Assembly: GCF_039531165.1 (NCBI RefSeq)
Contig: NZ_BAAAPN010000104.1
Location: 1-64,000 of the forward strand
DNA length: 64,000 nt
Reading direction: 5' to 3'
Origin: Nostocoides_A vanveenii
GTDB lineage: Bacteria > Actinomycetota > Actinomycetes > Actinomycetales > Dermatophilaceae
Part shown: piece by piece, positions 42,929 to 51,453 of the stretch
Position numbering within the stretch: position 1 is the stretch's first letter
Layout of the letters: each line of letters opens with the position of its first letter
Position numbers and translations under genes: made by a program
Notes under the pieces: generated by a model
Seen by the model: the letters and a program-made list of their open reading frames with translations, nothing else
The model's database searches: none
Told to the model about the DNA's origin: nothing

Positions 42929-42980
42929 GTGTACGGTGTACACCTGATGGTGTGTCGAGAGTAGGTGTACGATGTACACC
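42929..42980. promoter_or_regulatory. Twin TetR operator palindromes
   Basis: Two near-identical perfect inverted repeats: GTGTAC-GGT-GTACAC (42929-42943) and GGTGTAC-GAT-GTACACC (42964-42980), centres 36 bases apart. They lie between the divergent DUF4386 and TetR genes. The shared core GTGTAC-N3-GTACAC is a typical TetR-type operator and should control both directions. Confidence 0.8.
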
Positions 42981-43004
42981 ACGTCAAGACGAGAGGATTT
43001 CCGT

Positions 43005-43688
43005 ATGCCGCGCACCGCACTCCGGCGGGATCCGCTCAGTCGCGAGGCCGTTCTGCGAGCGGCGGTCGCCGTCGCCGACGAGCGGGGCTTGGAGGCGCTC
43101 AGCATGCGGCACCTCGCCGAGCGGCTCGGGGTGGTGCCGATGGCGCTCTACAAGCACGTGGCCGACAAAGAAGACCTGATCGACGGCATGATCGAGATCC
43201 TGCTGGCTGACCTCCCGCGACCCGCCGCCGACCGGCGTCCCCAGTGGCGGGAGGCTGTTGTCGCGAGCATCGCCGCGGTGCGTCGGCTGCACGGGGACCA
43301 CCCGTGGCTGCGCCGGGCTCTGGAGACCCGCACCCTGCGCACGCCCGCGGTGCTCGGGCACATGGAGCACCTGAGCAGCCTGTTCCTGGCCGGCGGGTTC
43401 AGTGCCGACCTGACGCACCACCTGATGCACCTGCTCGGAAACCGCATCTGGGGATTCAGCCCGGAGCTCTTCAACGAGGCGCCGGGCCGGGCGGCCCCCC
43501 GGCGCAGCACGGCGGCCATACCGGATCCGGGCGACTATCCCGGCATCCTCGCGATCGCGACGGACGCCCGGGCGCGCCGGCCGGACGCGACCGGGTGCGA
43601 CGAGGACTTCGAGTTCGACTTCGCCCTCGGGGTCATCCTCGATGCGGCCGAGCGCCTGCGTCGCGGACGCTGGTCATCTCCGCACTGA
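43005..43688 (+). CDS. TetR/AcrR family repressor
   Basis: A 227-residue regulator. The N-terminal HTH is SREAVLRAAVAVADERGLEA, LSMRHLAERLGVVPMALYKH and VADKEDLIDGM, followed by a TetR_C-like helical ligand domain. ATG 43005 has GAGAGGA upstream. Position beside the twin palindromes implies autoregulation and repression of the two membrane genes. The inducer is unknown. Confidence 0.9.
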   Translation: MPRTALRRDPLSREAVLRAAVAVADERGLEALSMRHLAERLGVVPMALYKHVADKEDLIDGMIEILLADLPRPAADRRPQWREAVVASIAAVRRLHGDHPWLRRALETRTLRTPAVLGHMEHLSSLFLAGGFSADLTHHLMHLLGNRIWGFSPELFNEAPGRAAPRRSTAAIPDPGDYPGILAIATDARARRPDATGCDEDFEFDFALGVILDAAERLRRGRWSSPH

Positions 43689-43698
43689 GGCAGACGGG

Positions 43699-43950
43699 TC
43701 AGGCCTCAGCTGGAAGCGTGGGATGGTCAGTCGGATAGATGCCCACGGCGAAGCCATAGGTGGTCTCGCCCGAGCGCGGCAGCGCGTCGAACTCGGCGAC
43801 GAGTGCGGACATCCGGTCCCAGAACTGCCCGGCCTGCTCCGCGGATATCCCGGCATGGCGGATGAAGCCCCAGAACGTGCCGTCCATAAACGCCCCCGCG
43901 GACTCGCGAGCTGCAACCTCGAAATCGTTGAAGTCGCGCGGCATCTCGCC
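43699..43950 (-). pseudogene. C-terminal remnant of a helix-turn-helix regulator
   Basis: About 80 residues: FMDGTFWGFIRHAGISAEQA, FWDRMSALVAEFDALPR and YGFAVGIYPTDHPTLPAEA. The layout looks like the C-terminal half of an ArsR-like HTH regulator, though this is a weak match by eye. The DNA-binding half is missing; the break is near 43950, where a plus-strand fragment begins. Confidence 0.4.
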
Positions 43951-44070
43951 GAACTCTTCGTCTACCCGGGCGAGCAGCACCTCTTCGCTGACTCCTCGCT
44001 CGACAACTACGACCCCGAGGCCGCCGCCCTCCTCATGGAGCGCGTCGGGGCCTTCCTCGCCGCAGTCTGA
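43949..44070 (+). pseudogene. C-terminal remnant of a dienelactone hydrolase
   Basis: Forty residues reading ELFVYPGEQHLFADSSLDNY and DPEAAALLMERVGAFLAAV. The YPG-x-x-HLFADSSL block with the catalytic His is diagnostic of the dienelactone hydrolase C-terminus. The roughly 190 residues before it are gone. It faces away from the HTH remnant, sharing the deletion junction. Confidence 0.65.
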
Positions 44071-44079
44071 CGCATGTCG

Positions 44080-44263
44080 TCATCCGTGGTCAGCGAACGG
44101 ATTGTGGATGGTGACGCCACGAATGGGCGCCCATGGCACAGGTCTTCAGTCAGGACCGTGCCGTACCCGGCCAGGCGGACTCGATGACTATGGCGTCCAA
44201 GATCGAGAGTTGGTGCGTGGTGGAGATCTCTGCTGCCTGGATCACCAGCTCCGCATCGGACAT
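44080..44263 (-). pseudogene. PIN-domain toxin C-terminal remnant, multiply frameshifted
   Basis: Leftward from 44263: LVIQAAEISTTHQLSILDAI is the late PIN helix with the catalytic Asp. A frameshift then gives YGTVLTEDLCHG, and another gives RGVTIHNPFADHG with the stop at 44080. The three pieces in order match a VapC C-terminus (TEDL is the final acidic motif). The N-terminal half is absent. Confidence 0.65.
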
Positions 44264-44309
44264 CCGACGTGATCGGGGTTAACCCGTCGGCGCTCTGCCG
44301 CCGGGCTGG

Positions 44310-44735
44310 CTACTCGGGACGGGCCCAGTGCAGCCCGGCGAATCGGGCGAAGTCGGCGTCGAACGAGATGACCGTCGCATTGTGCTCCCTGGCCAGGGCG
44401 GCCAGGTGGGCGTCGGTCGTGAGGTTGCCGGAGGTTCCAGCGTCGGTGAGCATGCTGGCGAGCAGATCGACGTGCCGGCTCCCGGGATGGAGGACGACTG
44501 ACGACGGGGCGCTCAACCAGCCTCGCACCAGCTTGGTTGCCTCATCGGCGGTGAGCGGGCGGGGAAAGAGGCCCGGGCGCGTAGCGAGTCGGAGCACCGC
44601 GAGCAGCACCACCCAGGCGAAGCCGACCGGCGTCGCCCCGCTCAGTGCCGCATCGAGCCATCGCTTGGCCACCGCATGATCGGGCGCGGACCGGTTGACG
44701 GCGTTGAGCAGGACGTTGGCGTCGACGAGCGTCAC
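44310..44735 (-). CDS. vapC: VapC-type PIN ribonuclease toxin
   Basis: A 141-residue PIN toxin. Acidic residues sit in VDANVLLNAVN (Asp5), later in LTADEATKLV, NLTTDAHLAALAREHNAT and SFDADFARF. It belongs to the branch with LDAALSGATPVGFAWVVLLA. It cleaves a specific RNA when free of its antitoxin. The start overlaps the vapB stop by 4 bases, so antitoxin is made first. Confidence 0.88.
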   Translation of the reverse strand: MTLVDANVLLNAVNRSAPDHAVAKRWLDAALSGATPVGFAWVVLLAVLRLATRPGLFPRPLTADEATKLVRGWLSAPSSVVLHPGSRHVDLLASMLTDAGTSGNLTTDAHLAALAREHNATVISFDADFARFAGLHWARPE

Positions 44736-44983
44736 GCGCCGCGCCTGAGGGAGGCGAGGAGGTGCTCGTCCTCGAGCTCGCCCGCGATGCGCAGCGCCTT
44801 CGTCAGATCCACGGTCGGGACCCCCATGTCGAAGATCGGCGTCTCGTATGGTGCCTGCTCACGACCGGCGAGGCCCGCCCGGATGGCGTCGTTGAGGGCG
44901 CGCTTGAACGACACGCCCTTCTCGCTCATCCGCCGGCGGAGCAGGTGCTCGGTATCCGGGTCAAGTGTGACGGTCGTCCGCAT
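44732..44983 (-). CDS. vapB: VapB-type antitoxin (ribbon-helix-helix)
   Basis: An 83-residue antitoxin. MRTTVTLDPDTEHLLRRRMS is a ribbon-helix-helix N-terminus that should bind its own promoter. The acidic/hydrophobic tail (FDMGVPTVDLTKALRIAGEL) would wrap the VapC active site. Upstream there are about 50 bases before the orphan toxin on the other strand. Confidence 0.85.
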   Translation of the reverse strand: MRTTVTLDPDTEHLLRRRMSEKGVSFKRALNDAIRAGLAGREQAPYETPIFDMGVPTVDLTKALRIAGELEDEHLLASLRRGA

Positions 44984-45034
44984 CTGGACAGCATGCCATC
45001 AAGACTTCTGATGTCATGCTGTCAGCCGTGAGGT

Positions 45035-45481
45035 ATGCGGTCGTTCTCCGTTGAGGACGACGGACCACGCGCGGTGGTGGCGTTGGGGACAACCGGCCTG
45101 CTGGACACCTCGGTGGTCATCGACTGGCAGGACCCCACGATCCTCGGCGCCCTACCGGACACCTTCGCCATCTCGGTGATCACATCCGCTGAACTCGCGG
45201 CCGGCCCACTGCTTGCGCCTACCGCGCCCGAGGCGGCCCGTCGGCAGGCGCGCCTCCAAGAGGTCGAGTCCCGACTCGCTCCCCTCCCCTTCGATGCCGC
45301 GGCCGCCCGCAGCTACGGGCTCGTCGTCGCAGCCGTCATCGCTCACGGGTGGCGCCCACGCAGCCGCCTGGCCGATTTGCTCCTCGCTGCCACGGCGCAC
45401 GCCAACGGACTGGATCTCTATACGCGCAATGGCGAGGATTTCCGGGGCCTCGATGACCTGGTGCGGGTCGTCGCGATCTGA
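45035..45481 (+). CDS. PIN-domain toxin without an adjacent intact antitoxin
   Basis: A 148-residue VapC-like protein: GLLDTSVVIDWQDPTI (first Asp), ISVITSAELAAGP, RLADLLLAATAHANGLDLY and TRNGEDFRGLDDLVRVV. All PIN acids are present and the frame is intact. No antitoxin precedes it on this strand; a divergent VapB lies 51 bases away. Starts at 45035 (ATG) or, by homology with toxins that begin a few residues before LLDTS, GTG near 45074-45077. Confidence 0.78.
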   Translation: MRSFSVEDDGPRAVVALGTTGLLDTSVVIDWQDPTILGALPDTFAISVITSAELAAGPLLAPTAPEAARRQARLQEVESRLAPLPFDAAAARSYGLVVAAVIAHGWRPRSRLADLLLAATAHANGLDLYTRNGEDFRGLDDLVRVVAI

Positions 45482-45535
45482 CGTCAGGGCCCGTTGTCGT
45501 GCTCCAGATCGGTTCGGTGCCCGGGCGGGCCGCGC

Positions 45536-46549
45536 TCAGAGTGTGAGCCGGGCGAGCGCCTCGCCGTCCTCGAACTCACCAGTCGGCACGAAGCCCGTCG
45601 CCAGGTGGAACGCCTCGGGCGACCCCTTGCCCTGCCCCCAGCTCGTCTCGACTTCCGTATGCCCGCGCGCCCGCATCTCATCGAGCCAGAGCGTCATCGC
45701 GCGGCGCCCGATGCCGCGGCCCTGGTGGCGACGGTCGATGAGGAAGCGCCACAGGTAGGGTCCGGCCTCGGAATACATCAGGAAGCCCGCCGGCTCGCCG
45801 TCCGCCTCGATGCCCCGGAGCACCGGGACCAATGGCACGCCATAGCGCTCCCCGGGGAAGAGGGCATCAGCATACGAATCGTGGACGGTGGCGCAGAATT
45901 GCTCCTGCGAGCGGTGGGTGCGCACGCGGGCATACGTCCAGCGGTTGTCCTCGGTGATCTCGACGAGCCGCACGATCTGCGGCGGGGTGCGCGGGCGGTC
46001 GCGCCAGGCGCGCCACTGCTCGGCCGACATGGCGTAGTAGAGGTTGTCGTCCCATACGCCGCGCCACCAAAAGGACTGGCGGCTGAAGGACTCGAAAGTC
46101 ATCCCGAGCCGCTCCAGCAGCCGAATCGACGGGCCGTTGTCCTTGGAGAGTTCGGCGACGATCCGGTGCACCCCGAGTCGCTCGACGAGGTCGGCGATGA
46201 GGGCGCTCACCGCCTCGAAGGCGATACCCCGCCCTTGCGCCGACGGTATGAGGCTGTAGCCGATGTCGGCGATGCCGCCGTGCTCGTGCAGCCCGATGTA
46301 GACGTCACCGACCAACTCGCCGGCCAGCTCGATCGCGATCTGGTGGCCTCGGCCGGGCTCATAGTCGGTGCGGCCGGCCTGGCGCTCGGCGAGCGCGACG
46401 GCCTGCTCGCGAGGGTAGGGCAGCTCCCAGTCCTGCAGCGCCGCTACCGCCGGGTCATTGCGGTATGCCGTGAGCGCCGCCACGTCCTCGGCGCCGACGA
46501 AGCGCAGCGTCAATCGCTCGGTTCGCATGGGAAAGGGCGCCTGGCTCAT
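45536..46549 (-). CDS. Two-domain GNAT acetyltransferase
   Basis: A 337-residue protein with two GNAT domains. The first is RimJ/RimL-like: MRTERLTLRFVGAEDVAALT, YSLIPSAQGRGIAFEAVSAL and RLLERLGMTFESFSRQSFWW. The second has FLIDRRHQGRGIGRRAMTLW and AFHLATGFVPTGEFEDGEAL. Both acetyl-CoA loops look intact. Substrates unknown; RimL-type domains often acetylate protein N-termini or small amines. The internal ATG at 46528 (MRTERL) is an alternative start. Confidence 0.83.
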   Translation of the reverse strand: MSQAPFPMRTERLTLRFVGAEDVAALTAYRNDPAVAALQDWELPYPREQAVALAERQAGRTDYEPGRGHQIAIELAGELVGDVYIGLHEHGGIADIGYSLIPSAQGRGIAFEAVSALIADLVERLGVHRIVAELSKDNGPSIRLLERLGMTFESFSRQSFWWRGVWDDNLYYAMSAEQWRAWRDRPRTPPQIVRLVEITEDNRWTYARVRTHRSQEQFCATVHDSYADALFPGERYGVPLVPVLRGIEADGEPAGFLMYSEAGPYLWRFLIDRRHQGRGIGRRAMTLWLDEMRARGHTEVETSWGQGKGSPEAFHLATGFVPTGEFEDGEALARLTL

Positions 46550-46645
46550 GAGGCCAGAATCCACCAGCCCGTATGCCGGCGCAATCGGTTTGCGTGACGC
46601 GCCGGGCCCCATTCCTCGCCACCGCGTGTCGCCCGGGAGTGTGCG

Positions 46646-47341
46646 TTACCGCAGGGCGACGCGGCGCGCGATCAGCCAGGTGGCGGTTGCGCCGAGGGCC
46701 GTGACGGTCAGGGGGATACCGACCCAGAGCAGCGCCCAAGGTTGGCCCGCGAGGGCCGTGATCGCGCGCCCCCAGCCACCCGTGGCGGCGACGCCAGCGA
46801 CGGCAGCACCACCCGCCACGCCCAGTCCGGCCACGAGCCACCACAGGCCGGTCGATCCCCAGCGCACGAGCACAGCGCCCAGGATCGCGCCGACTGCGCT
46901 GACCGCGAGCATGGCCGCGGTCAGCACCGCGAACTTGCCCGGCGCCGCGAGGGCATCAAGAACGGGCGTCCGGAAGAAGCGGATCTGCATCCACCATCCG
47001 CCGCTTCGCGACTCGATCGCGGCGAGAGCGGTGAGCAGCCCGCCGGCCACGACCGACTGGGCCAGCACGAAGAGCCCCATCCCCGTGACAAACCCGCGCC
47101 GGGTGCCGCTCAGACCCAGGCTGAAGGGCAGCACGTGGGACCACGACTGCTGGTTGGCCGCGACCGCCGTCAGGAACAGCGACAGGATGCCGCCGCTTTG
47201 CCGGGCGACGGCCGGGTCGTCGCCAGCCGCGGCGTAGAACGCCACATTGACCCCGAAAGAGATGGCGAGAATCAGCCACGGCCACAGCGTCGCCAGGCCG
47301 CCCCGGACCAGGATGCGCAGCATCGTCAGTGCCTCAGTCAC
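46646..47341 (-). CDS. ABC-2-type permease of the YtrA-regulated transporter
   Basis: A 231-residue protein with six membrane segments (LVRGGLATLWPWLILAISFG, VTGMGLFVLAQSVVAGGLL, FAVLTAAMLAVSAVGAILG). GTG 47341 overlaps the ATPase stop (GTGA). Partner of the ATPase upstream; together they probably export a lipid-active or antimicrobial compound. Substrate unknown. Confidence 0.75.
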   Translation of the reverse strand: MTEALTMLRILVRGGLATLWPWLILAISFGVNVAFYAAAGDDPAVARQSGGILSLFLTAVAANQQSWSHVLPFSLGLSGTRRGFVTGMGLFVLAQSVVAGGLLTALAAIESRSGGWWMQIRFFRTPVLDALAAPGKFAVLTAAMLAVSAVGAILGAVLVRWGSTGLWWLVAGLGVAGGAAVAGVAATGGWGRAITALAGQPWALLWVGIPLTVTALGATATWLIARRVALR

Positions 47342-48231
47342 GACGCCACCGCCGCGATCGGCTCGACGGGCGCCCCTGGATGCGGGGTGGACAGCGCGAC
47401 GAGGACGTCCTGCAAGGGCAGGGCGCGCACCGTCAACCCGCACGCCGCGGCACGGTGGGCTGATGCGCCACGCACGGTCACCCGAGAGACGCCCCCGAGA
47501 TCGGCGCGGGCAAGGATCGGCAAGTCGGCGGCATACGCATCGACGAGGACGCGCGGCCCACTGACCTCAACCACGCTCTCGCGCACCTCGTCGGTAGGAG
47601 CGTCGAGGATCACCCGACCCCGGTCCAGGAGGACGAGATGGTCCAAGAGATGGGCGATCTCGTCGATCAAGTGGGAGGAGAAGATCACCGTTCTCGGCTC
47701 GGCCACGACCTCCTCGAGCAGCCGGTCGTAGAAGAGCCGACGGGCGACGGCGTCCAGGCCGACATACGGCTCGTCGAGGATGGTGACCGGTGCCCGTGAT
47801 GCCAGCGCGATAACGACGCCGAGCGAACTGCGCTGTCCGCGAGAGAGTTTGCCCACCGTCTGCCGCCGACGCAGCGCGAAGAGGTCGACCAGGTCGTCGG
47901 CCAGCCGGCGGTCCCAGCGCGGTTGGAGCAGGCGCGCACCGAAGAGCACGGCGTCGACCGAGAACCGCGCTGGGAAGGGCTGGCTCTCGGTCACCGCGCA
48001 CACATCCGCGAGGACGCGTCGATTCTCGAAAGGCTCGTGGCCGAGCACCCGGATCGTGCCCTTGGTGACGTGGCTCCGGCCGGCGGCCAGGTCCAGCAAG
48101 GTCGACTTGCCAGCCCCATTGCGGCCGACCAAGCCGGTGATCAGGTGCGCCCCGAAACCGAGGCTCACGTCATCGAGCGCAACGACGTCGCCGAAGCGTT
48201 TGGTCACGCCGGCGAGGGTGATGGCGTCCAC
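47338..48231 (-). CDS. ABC transporter ATP-binding protein
   Basis: A 297-residue ATPase. Walker A is GRNGAGKSTLLDLAA; the signature is LSRGQRSSLGVVIALA (LSxGQ); Walker B is PVTILDEPYVGLDAVA with the H-loop ISSHLIDEI. The C-terminal roughly 90 residues are a separate extension (VEVSGPRVLVDAYAADLPIL). Its start overlaps the gntR end by 28 bases, giving a gntR-ATPase-permease operon. Confidence 0.9.
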   Translation of the reverse strand: MDAITLAGVTKRFGDVVALDDVSLGFGAHLITGLVGRNGAGKSTLLDLAAGRSHVTKGTIRVLGHEPFENRRVLADVCAVTESQPFPARFSVDAVLFGARLLQPRWDRRLADDLVDLFALRRRQTVGKLSRGQRSSLGVVIALASRAPVTILDEPYVGLDAVARRLFYDRLLEEVVAEPRTVIFSSHLIDEIAHLLDHLVLLDRGRVILDAPTDEVRESVVEVSGPRVLVDAYAADLPILARADLGGVSRVTVRGASAHRAAACGLTVRALPLQDVLVALSTPHPGAPVEPIAAVAS

Positions 48232-48626
48232 GCGGCCTCCTTCGCCGCTGCGGTCACGTGGTCGCTGACGAGCGCGATGACGCGCTGCGCGGGCAAGCCG
48301 AGCAGATCGGCTTCGGCGGCCAAGGGTGCGACGAAGCGTTCGACAAACTTCTCTTCGCGCCGGGCCAACAGCCGGGCCCGCGCTCCGTGGGCGACGAACA
48401 TCCCGATGCCACGCCGCTTGAAGATCGTCCCGTCGGCGACCAGATGCCCGACCCCCTTGGCGGCGGTTGCGGGATTGATCCGGTGGAAGACGGCCAGCTC
48501 ATTGGTCGACGGCACCTGGGCGCCTTCGGGGAGCGAGCCGTCCAGGATGGCGGCCTCCAGGCTCTCCGCGATGACGCGGAAGATCGGCGTGGTCGCCCCG
48601 TCGAGCTCTGTTGGTACATTACTCAT
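48204..48626 (-). CDS. GntR-family regulator, YtrA type
   Basis: A 140-residue regulator with a GntR winged helix (PIFRVIAESLEAAILDGSLP, QVPSTNELAVFHRINPATAA) and only a short C-terminal helical tail, which is the YtrA pattern. These repress their own ABC operon and respond to envelope-active compounds. ATG 48626 is chosen; ATG 48638 is possible. The upstream DNA contains TACATGAGTAATGTA, a likely operator half-site pair. Confidence 0.85.
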   Translation of the reverse strand: MSNVPTELDGATTPIFRVIAESLEAAILDGSLPEGAQVPSTNELAVFHRINPATAAKGVGHLVADGTIFKRRGIGMFVAHGARARLLARREEKFVERFVAPLAAEADLLGLPAQRVIALVSDHVTAAAKEAAWTPSPSPA

Positions 48627-48742
48627 GTAGCTAACCATGGCACCAAGTTGCAGGATCGTCAAGCACGCTTCTGAGCGATAGGGCTAGGACCCTCCGGTCG
48701 AGGACGGTCACCCAGCGGGACCGGCCGACTATCCTCGCGCAG

Positions 48743-49951
48743 GTGGCTGAGCAGGAGCGGGTGAGCGACGTCTGGGCCGATCCTTCGGTCACCTGGCCGC
48801 GACTCGACATCCTCACCGCCGCTCTGTTCGCCCTCGTCTGTGTGCCCCTGCACGCCAGCGTGGGCCTAGCGGCCGAGCTGGCCATCGTGGTGTTGGCCCT
48901 CGCCCTCGCGGTGCGTCGCCGGTCCTGGCGGCTGATGAGTGCACTGGCCGTGGCCGCCGGCGCCATCCAGCTCGTGGCCGGCCAGACCGCCTACTTCGCG
49001 GACCTCGCCTATGCCCCCCTCTTTTTTACGATCGGCCGGCATGCCGACCGGCGGGTGCGCCTCGCCGGGCTGGTCGTTGCCGCCCTCGCGTCGGTGACGG
49101 GCGCACTCAATGTTGTCTTCAACCCCGACCGCGCCGTCCAGGCGGGGACCGGTCTCACCCTCGCCGTGAGCATCCTTGCGACGACCGCGCTCGCCGCTGT
49201 GATCTGCATGGGTGGCTGGGCGGCGGGCTTCATCCGCTGGCAGAATCAGCAGGCGATCCAGGCGCGGATCGACGCCCAACTGGATGCGGTCGAGCGGCGT
49301 CGCCTTGCCGAGCTCTATGACCTCGAGCAGGAGCGTCGTCGGATCGCCACCGACATGCATGACGTCGTCGCACACTCCTGGGCGGTGGTCGCGGCCCAGG
49401 CCGACGGTGCGCGCTACTCCCTCGCCCAGAACCCGCAGCGGGTCGAGCAGTCGCTCGACATCATCGCCGCCACCGCTCGCACCGCCATCGGCGATCTGCG
49501 TGCTCTCGTCGCCCGGTTGCGCGACCCGGCGGCGACGACGGCGCACGCGGGGGAGGGCACGGCATACGGGCTGCCGAGCGCGGGCACCCTGCGCCAGGCG
49601 GACCTTGTCGCGCAAATGCGCGCCTCGGGGATGTCGCTCGACATGACTGAGCTCGGGGAGCCGGCCAGCTCCGCGCTGCTGACACTCACCGCGCACCGCC
49701 TGCTGGCAGAGTCGCTGACGAACGCCCTCAAGCACGGTGACCTCTCCGAAACGGTTGTCGTGCAACAAGATTGGCGGGACGGGTATCGTCTTCGCGTGAT
49801 CAACACGGTGGGTGAACGCAGCGACCTCGGCACCGGGCACGGGCTGCTGGGCATGGCCGAGCGGGCCGCTGTGGCGGGCGGGCGGGCGACCTCGCGTCGC
49901 GATGGCGACCACTGGATCGTCGACGTCGACATCCCGCGGGACCCATCGTGA
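48743..49951 (+). CDS. Two-component sensor histidine kinase (NarL-type partner)
   Basis: A 402-residue HisKA_3 kinase. About five membrane segments (residues 25-160) are followed by a coiled coil (QQAIQARIDAQLDAVERRRL) and the phospho-acceptor block DMHDVVAHSWAVVAAQADGA with His206. The HATPase region has LTAHRLLAESLTNALKHG and GTGHGLLGMAERAAVAGG. The short sensor suggests an intramembrane signal. GTG start; its stop overlaps the response regulator start (GTGA). Confidence 0.9.
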   Translation: MAEQERVSDVWADPSVTWPRLDILTAALFALVCVPLHASVGLAAELAIVVLALALAVRRRSWRLMSALAVAAGAIQLVAGQTAYFADLAYAPLFFTIGRHADRRVRLAGLVVAALASVTGALNVVFNPDRAVQAGTGLTLAVSILATTALAAVICMGGWAAGFIRWQNQQAIQARIDAQLDAVERRRLAELYDLEQERRRIATDMHDVVAHSWAVVAAQADGARYSLAQNPQRVEQSLDIIAATARTAIGDLRALVARLRDPAATTAHAGEGTAYGLPSAGTLRQADLVAQMRASGMSLDMTELGEPASSALLTLTAHRLLAESLTNALKHGDLSETVVVQQDWRDGYRLRVINTVGERSDLGTGHGLLGMAERAAVAGGRATSRRDGDHWIVDVDIPRDPS

Positions 49952-50610
49952 CCGGCGACGACAAGCCGGTCCGCGTCGTTCTCGTCGACGACCAGGCCCT
50001 CTTCCGTGCCGGCATCTCCATGGTGATCGACAGCCAGCCCGATCTGGCGGTCGTGGGCGAGGCCGGCGACGGCGCCGAAGCCGCAGAGCTGGTCGACACG
50101 CTGCGCCCCGACGTCGTGCTCATGGATGTCCGTATGCCGCGGCTCGACGGCGTGTCCGCGACGCGCCGCATCACCCAGCGACTGGGCGACAAAGCGCCGC
50201 GCATCCTCGTGCTGACGACCTTCGACCAGGACGAGCTGGCCGCCGACGCCATCGAGGCCGGAGCCAGCGGATTCGTGCTCAAGGAGGCACAACCGGAGTT
50301 CTTGCTGGCCGCAATCCGTGCCGTCGCCGACGGCAGCCAGGTCGTCGCGGCCGGCGCGACCCGGGCGATCTTCGAGCGCTTCCGGCGACGCTCGACCCGG
50401 GCCCCGGGCGCGGAATACGACCGGCTCACCGGACGTGAACGCGAGATCCTGCTCCGGGCCGCGCAGGGCCTGTCCAATGCCGAGATCGCCGAGGCCGAGT
50501 TCTTGTCGGAGGCAACCGTCAAGACGCACATCTCGCGCATTCTCACCAAACTCGCGCTCCGTGACCGGGTACAGCTCGTCGTCTATGCCTACGAGCACGA
50601 CCTGATCTGA
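49948..50610 (+). CDS. Two-component response regulator (NarL/FixJ type)
   Basis: A 220-residue regulator. The receiver has VVLVDDQALFRAGISMVID, phospho-acceptor D60 in VVLMDVRMPRLDG, Thr in VLTTFD and Lys in GFVLKEAQP. The LuxR-type HTH is LTGREREILLRAAQGLSNAE and VKTHISRILTKLALRDRVQL. It is encoded with the kinase, 93 bases before the ABC-FtsX pair it probably controls. Confidence 0.93.
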   Translation: MTGDDKPVRVVLVDDQALFRAGISMVIDSQPDLAVVGEAGDGAEAAELVDTLRPDVVLMDVRMPRLDGVSATRRITQRLGDKAPRILVLTTFDQDELAADAIEAGASGFVLKEAQPEFLLAAIRAVADGSQVVAAGATRAIFERFRRRSTRAPGAEYDRLTGREREILLRAAQGLSNAEIAEAEFLSEATVKTHISRILTKLALRDRVQLVVYAYEHDLI

Positions 50611-50703
50611 CCGATGGTGCGCCACGGCATACATCGCCGGATGTAGGCGAGTTCAGACTCGCGCCGGATGTGCTTCGCGGCAGCGATTTCTAGCGTTGTG
50701 GGT

Positions 50704-51453
50704 ATGCCTTCGATCCAGCACGCCCAGCCCGTCGTGAGTCTGCGCGAGGTCACCCGCACCTATGGTCAGGTGCACGCGCTCGACGGGGTCACCCTCGATG
50801 TCCACCGCGGCGCCTTCACCGCCATCATGGGGCCGTCCGGCTCGGGCAAGTCGACCTTGATGAATGTCGCGGCCGGCCTCGACGACGCAACATCCGGTCA
50901 GGTCTTCCTCGCCGGGGCCGATCTGCGCGCCCTCGATGACGACGGGCGCACGCGGGTGCGCCGGGAGCAGGTCGGCTTCGTCTTCCAGGCCTTCAATCTG
51001 GTCCCGACCCTGTCCGCGGCCGAGAACATCGCCCTGCCCTTCGACCTCGCCGGCCGCCGCATCGACGGCGAGACCCGCGCCTGGATCGATCACCTGGTCG
51101 CCGTCCTCGGCCTGACCAACCGGCTCTCCCACCGCCCGGGCGAACTCTCCGGTGGCCAGCAGCAACGCGTGGCGATCGCTCGCGCCCTGGCGTCGCGCCC
51201 AGCGATCATCTTCGCCGACGAGCCGACCGGCAATCTCGACTCGCGATCGTCGCGCGAGGTGCTCACCCTCCTGCGCACGGCCGCCCAGGAGTACGGCCAG
51301 ACGATTGCGATGGTCAGCCACGACCCGGTGGCAGCGTCATACGCCGATCGCGTCCTGATCATCGCGGACGGTCGCGTTGTGGGCGACCACGGCCGGTTGA
51401 GCCCGCAGCAGATCTCCGATCTGCTCATCGGCTTCGAGGTCGGTGCGGCATGA
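50704..51453 (+). CDS. ABC transporter ATP-binding protein (MacB/LolD type)
   Basis: A 249-residue ATPase. Walker A is GPSGSGKSTLMNVAA; Q-loop QVGFVFQAFNLVPTLSA; signature LSGGQQQRVAIARAL; Walker B IIFADEPTGNLD; H-loop VSHDP. The LSGGQQQR and DEPTGNLD spelling is typical of the MacB/LolD/FtsE group. Its stop overlaps the permease ATG. Probably expels antimicrobial peptides or lipids, or acts in envelope stress. Confidence 0.93.
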   Translation: MPSIQHAQPVVSLREVTRTYGQVHALDGVTLDVHRGAFTAIMGPSGSGKSTLMNVAAGLDDATSGQVFLAGADLRALDDDGRTRVRREQVGFVFQAFNLVPTLSAAENIALPFDLAGRRIDGETRAWIDHLVAVLGLTNRLSHRPGELSGGQQQRVAIARALASRPAIIFADEPTGNLDSRSSREVLTLLRTAAQEYGQTIAMVSHDPVAASYADRVLIIADGRVVGDHGRLSPQQISDLLIGFEVGAA

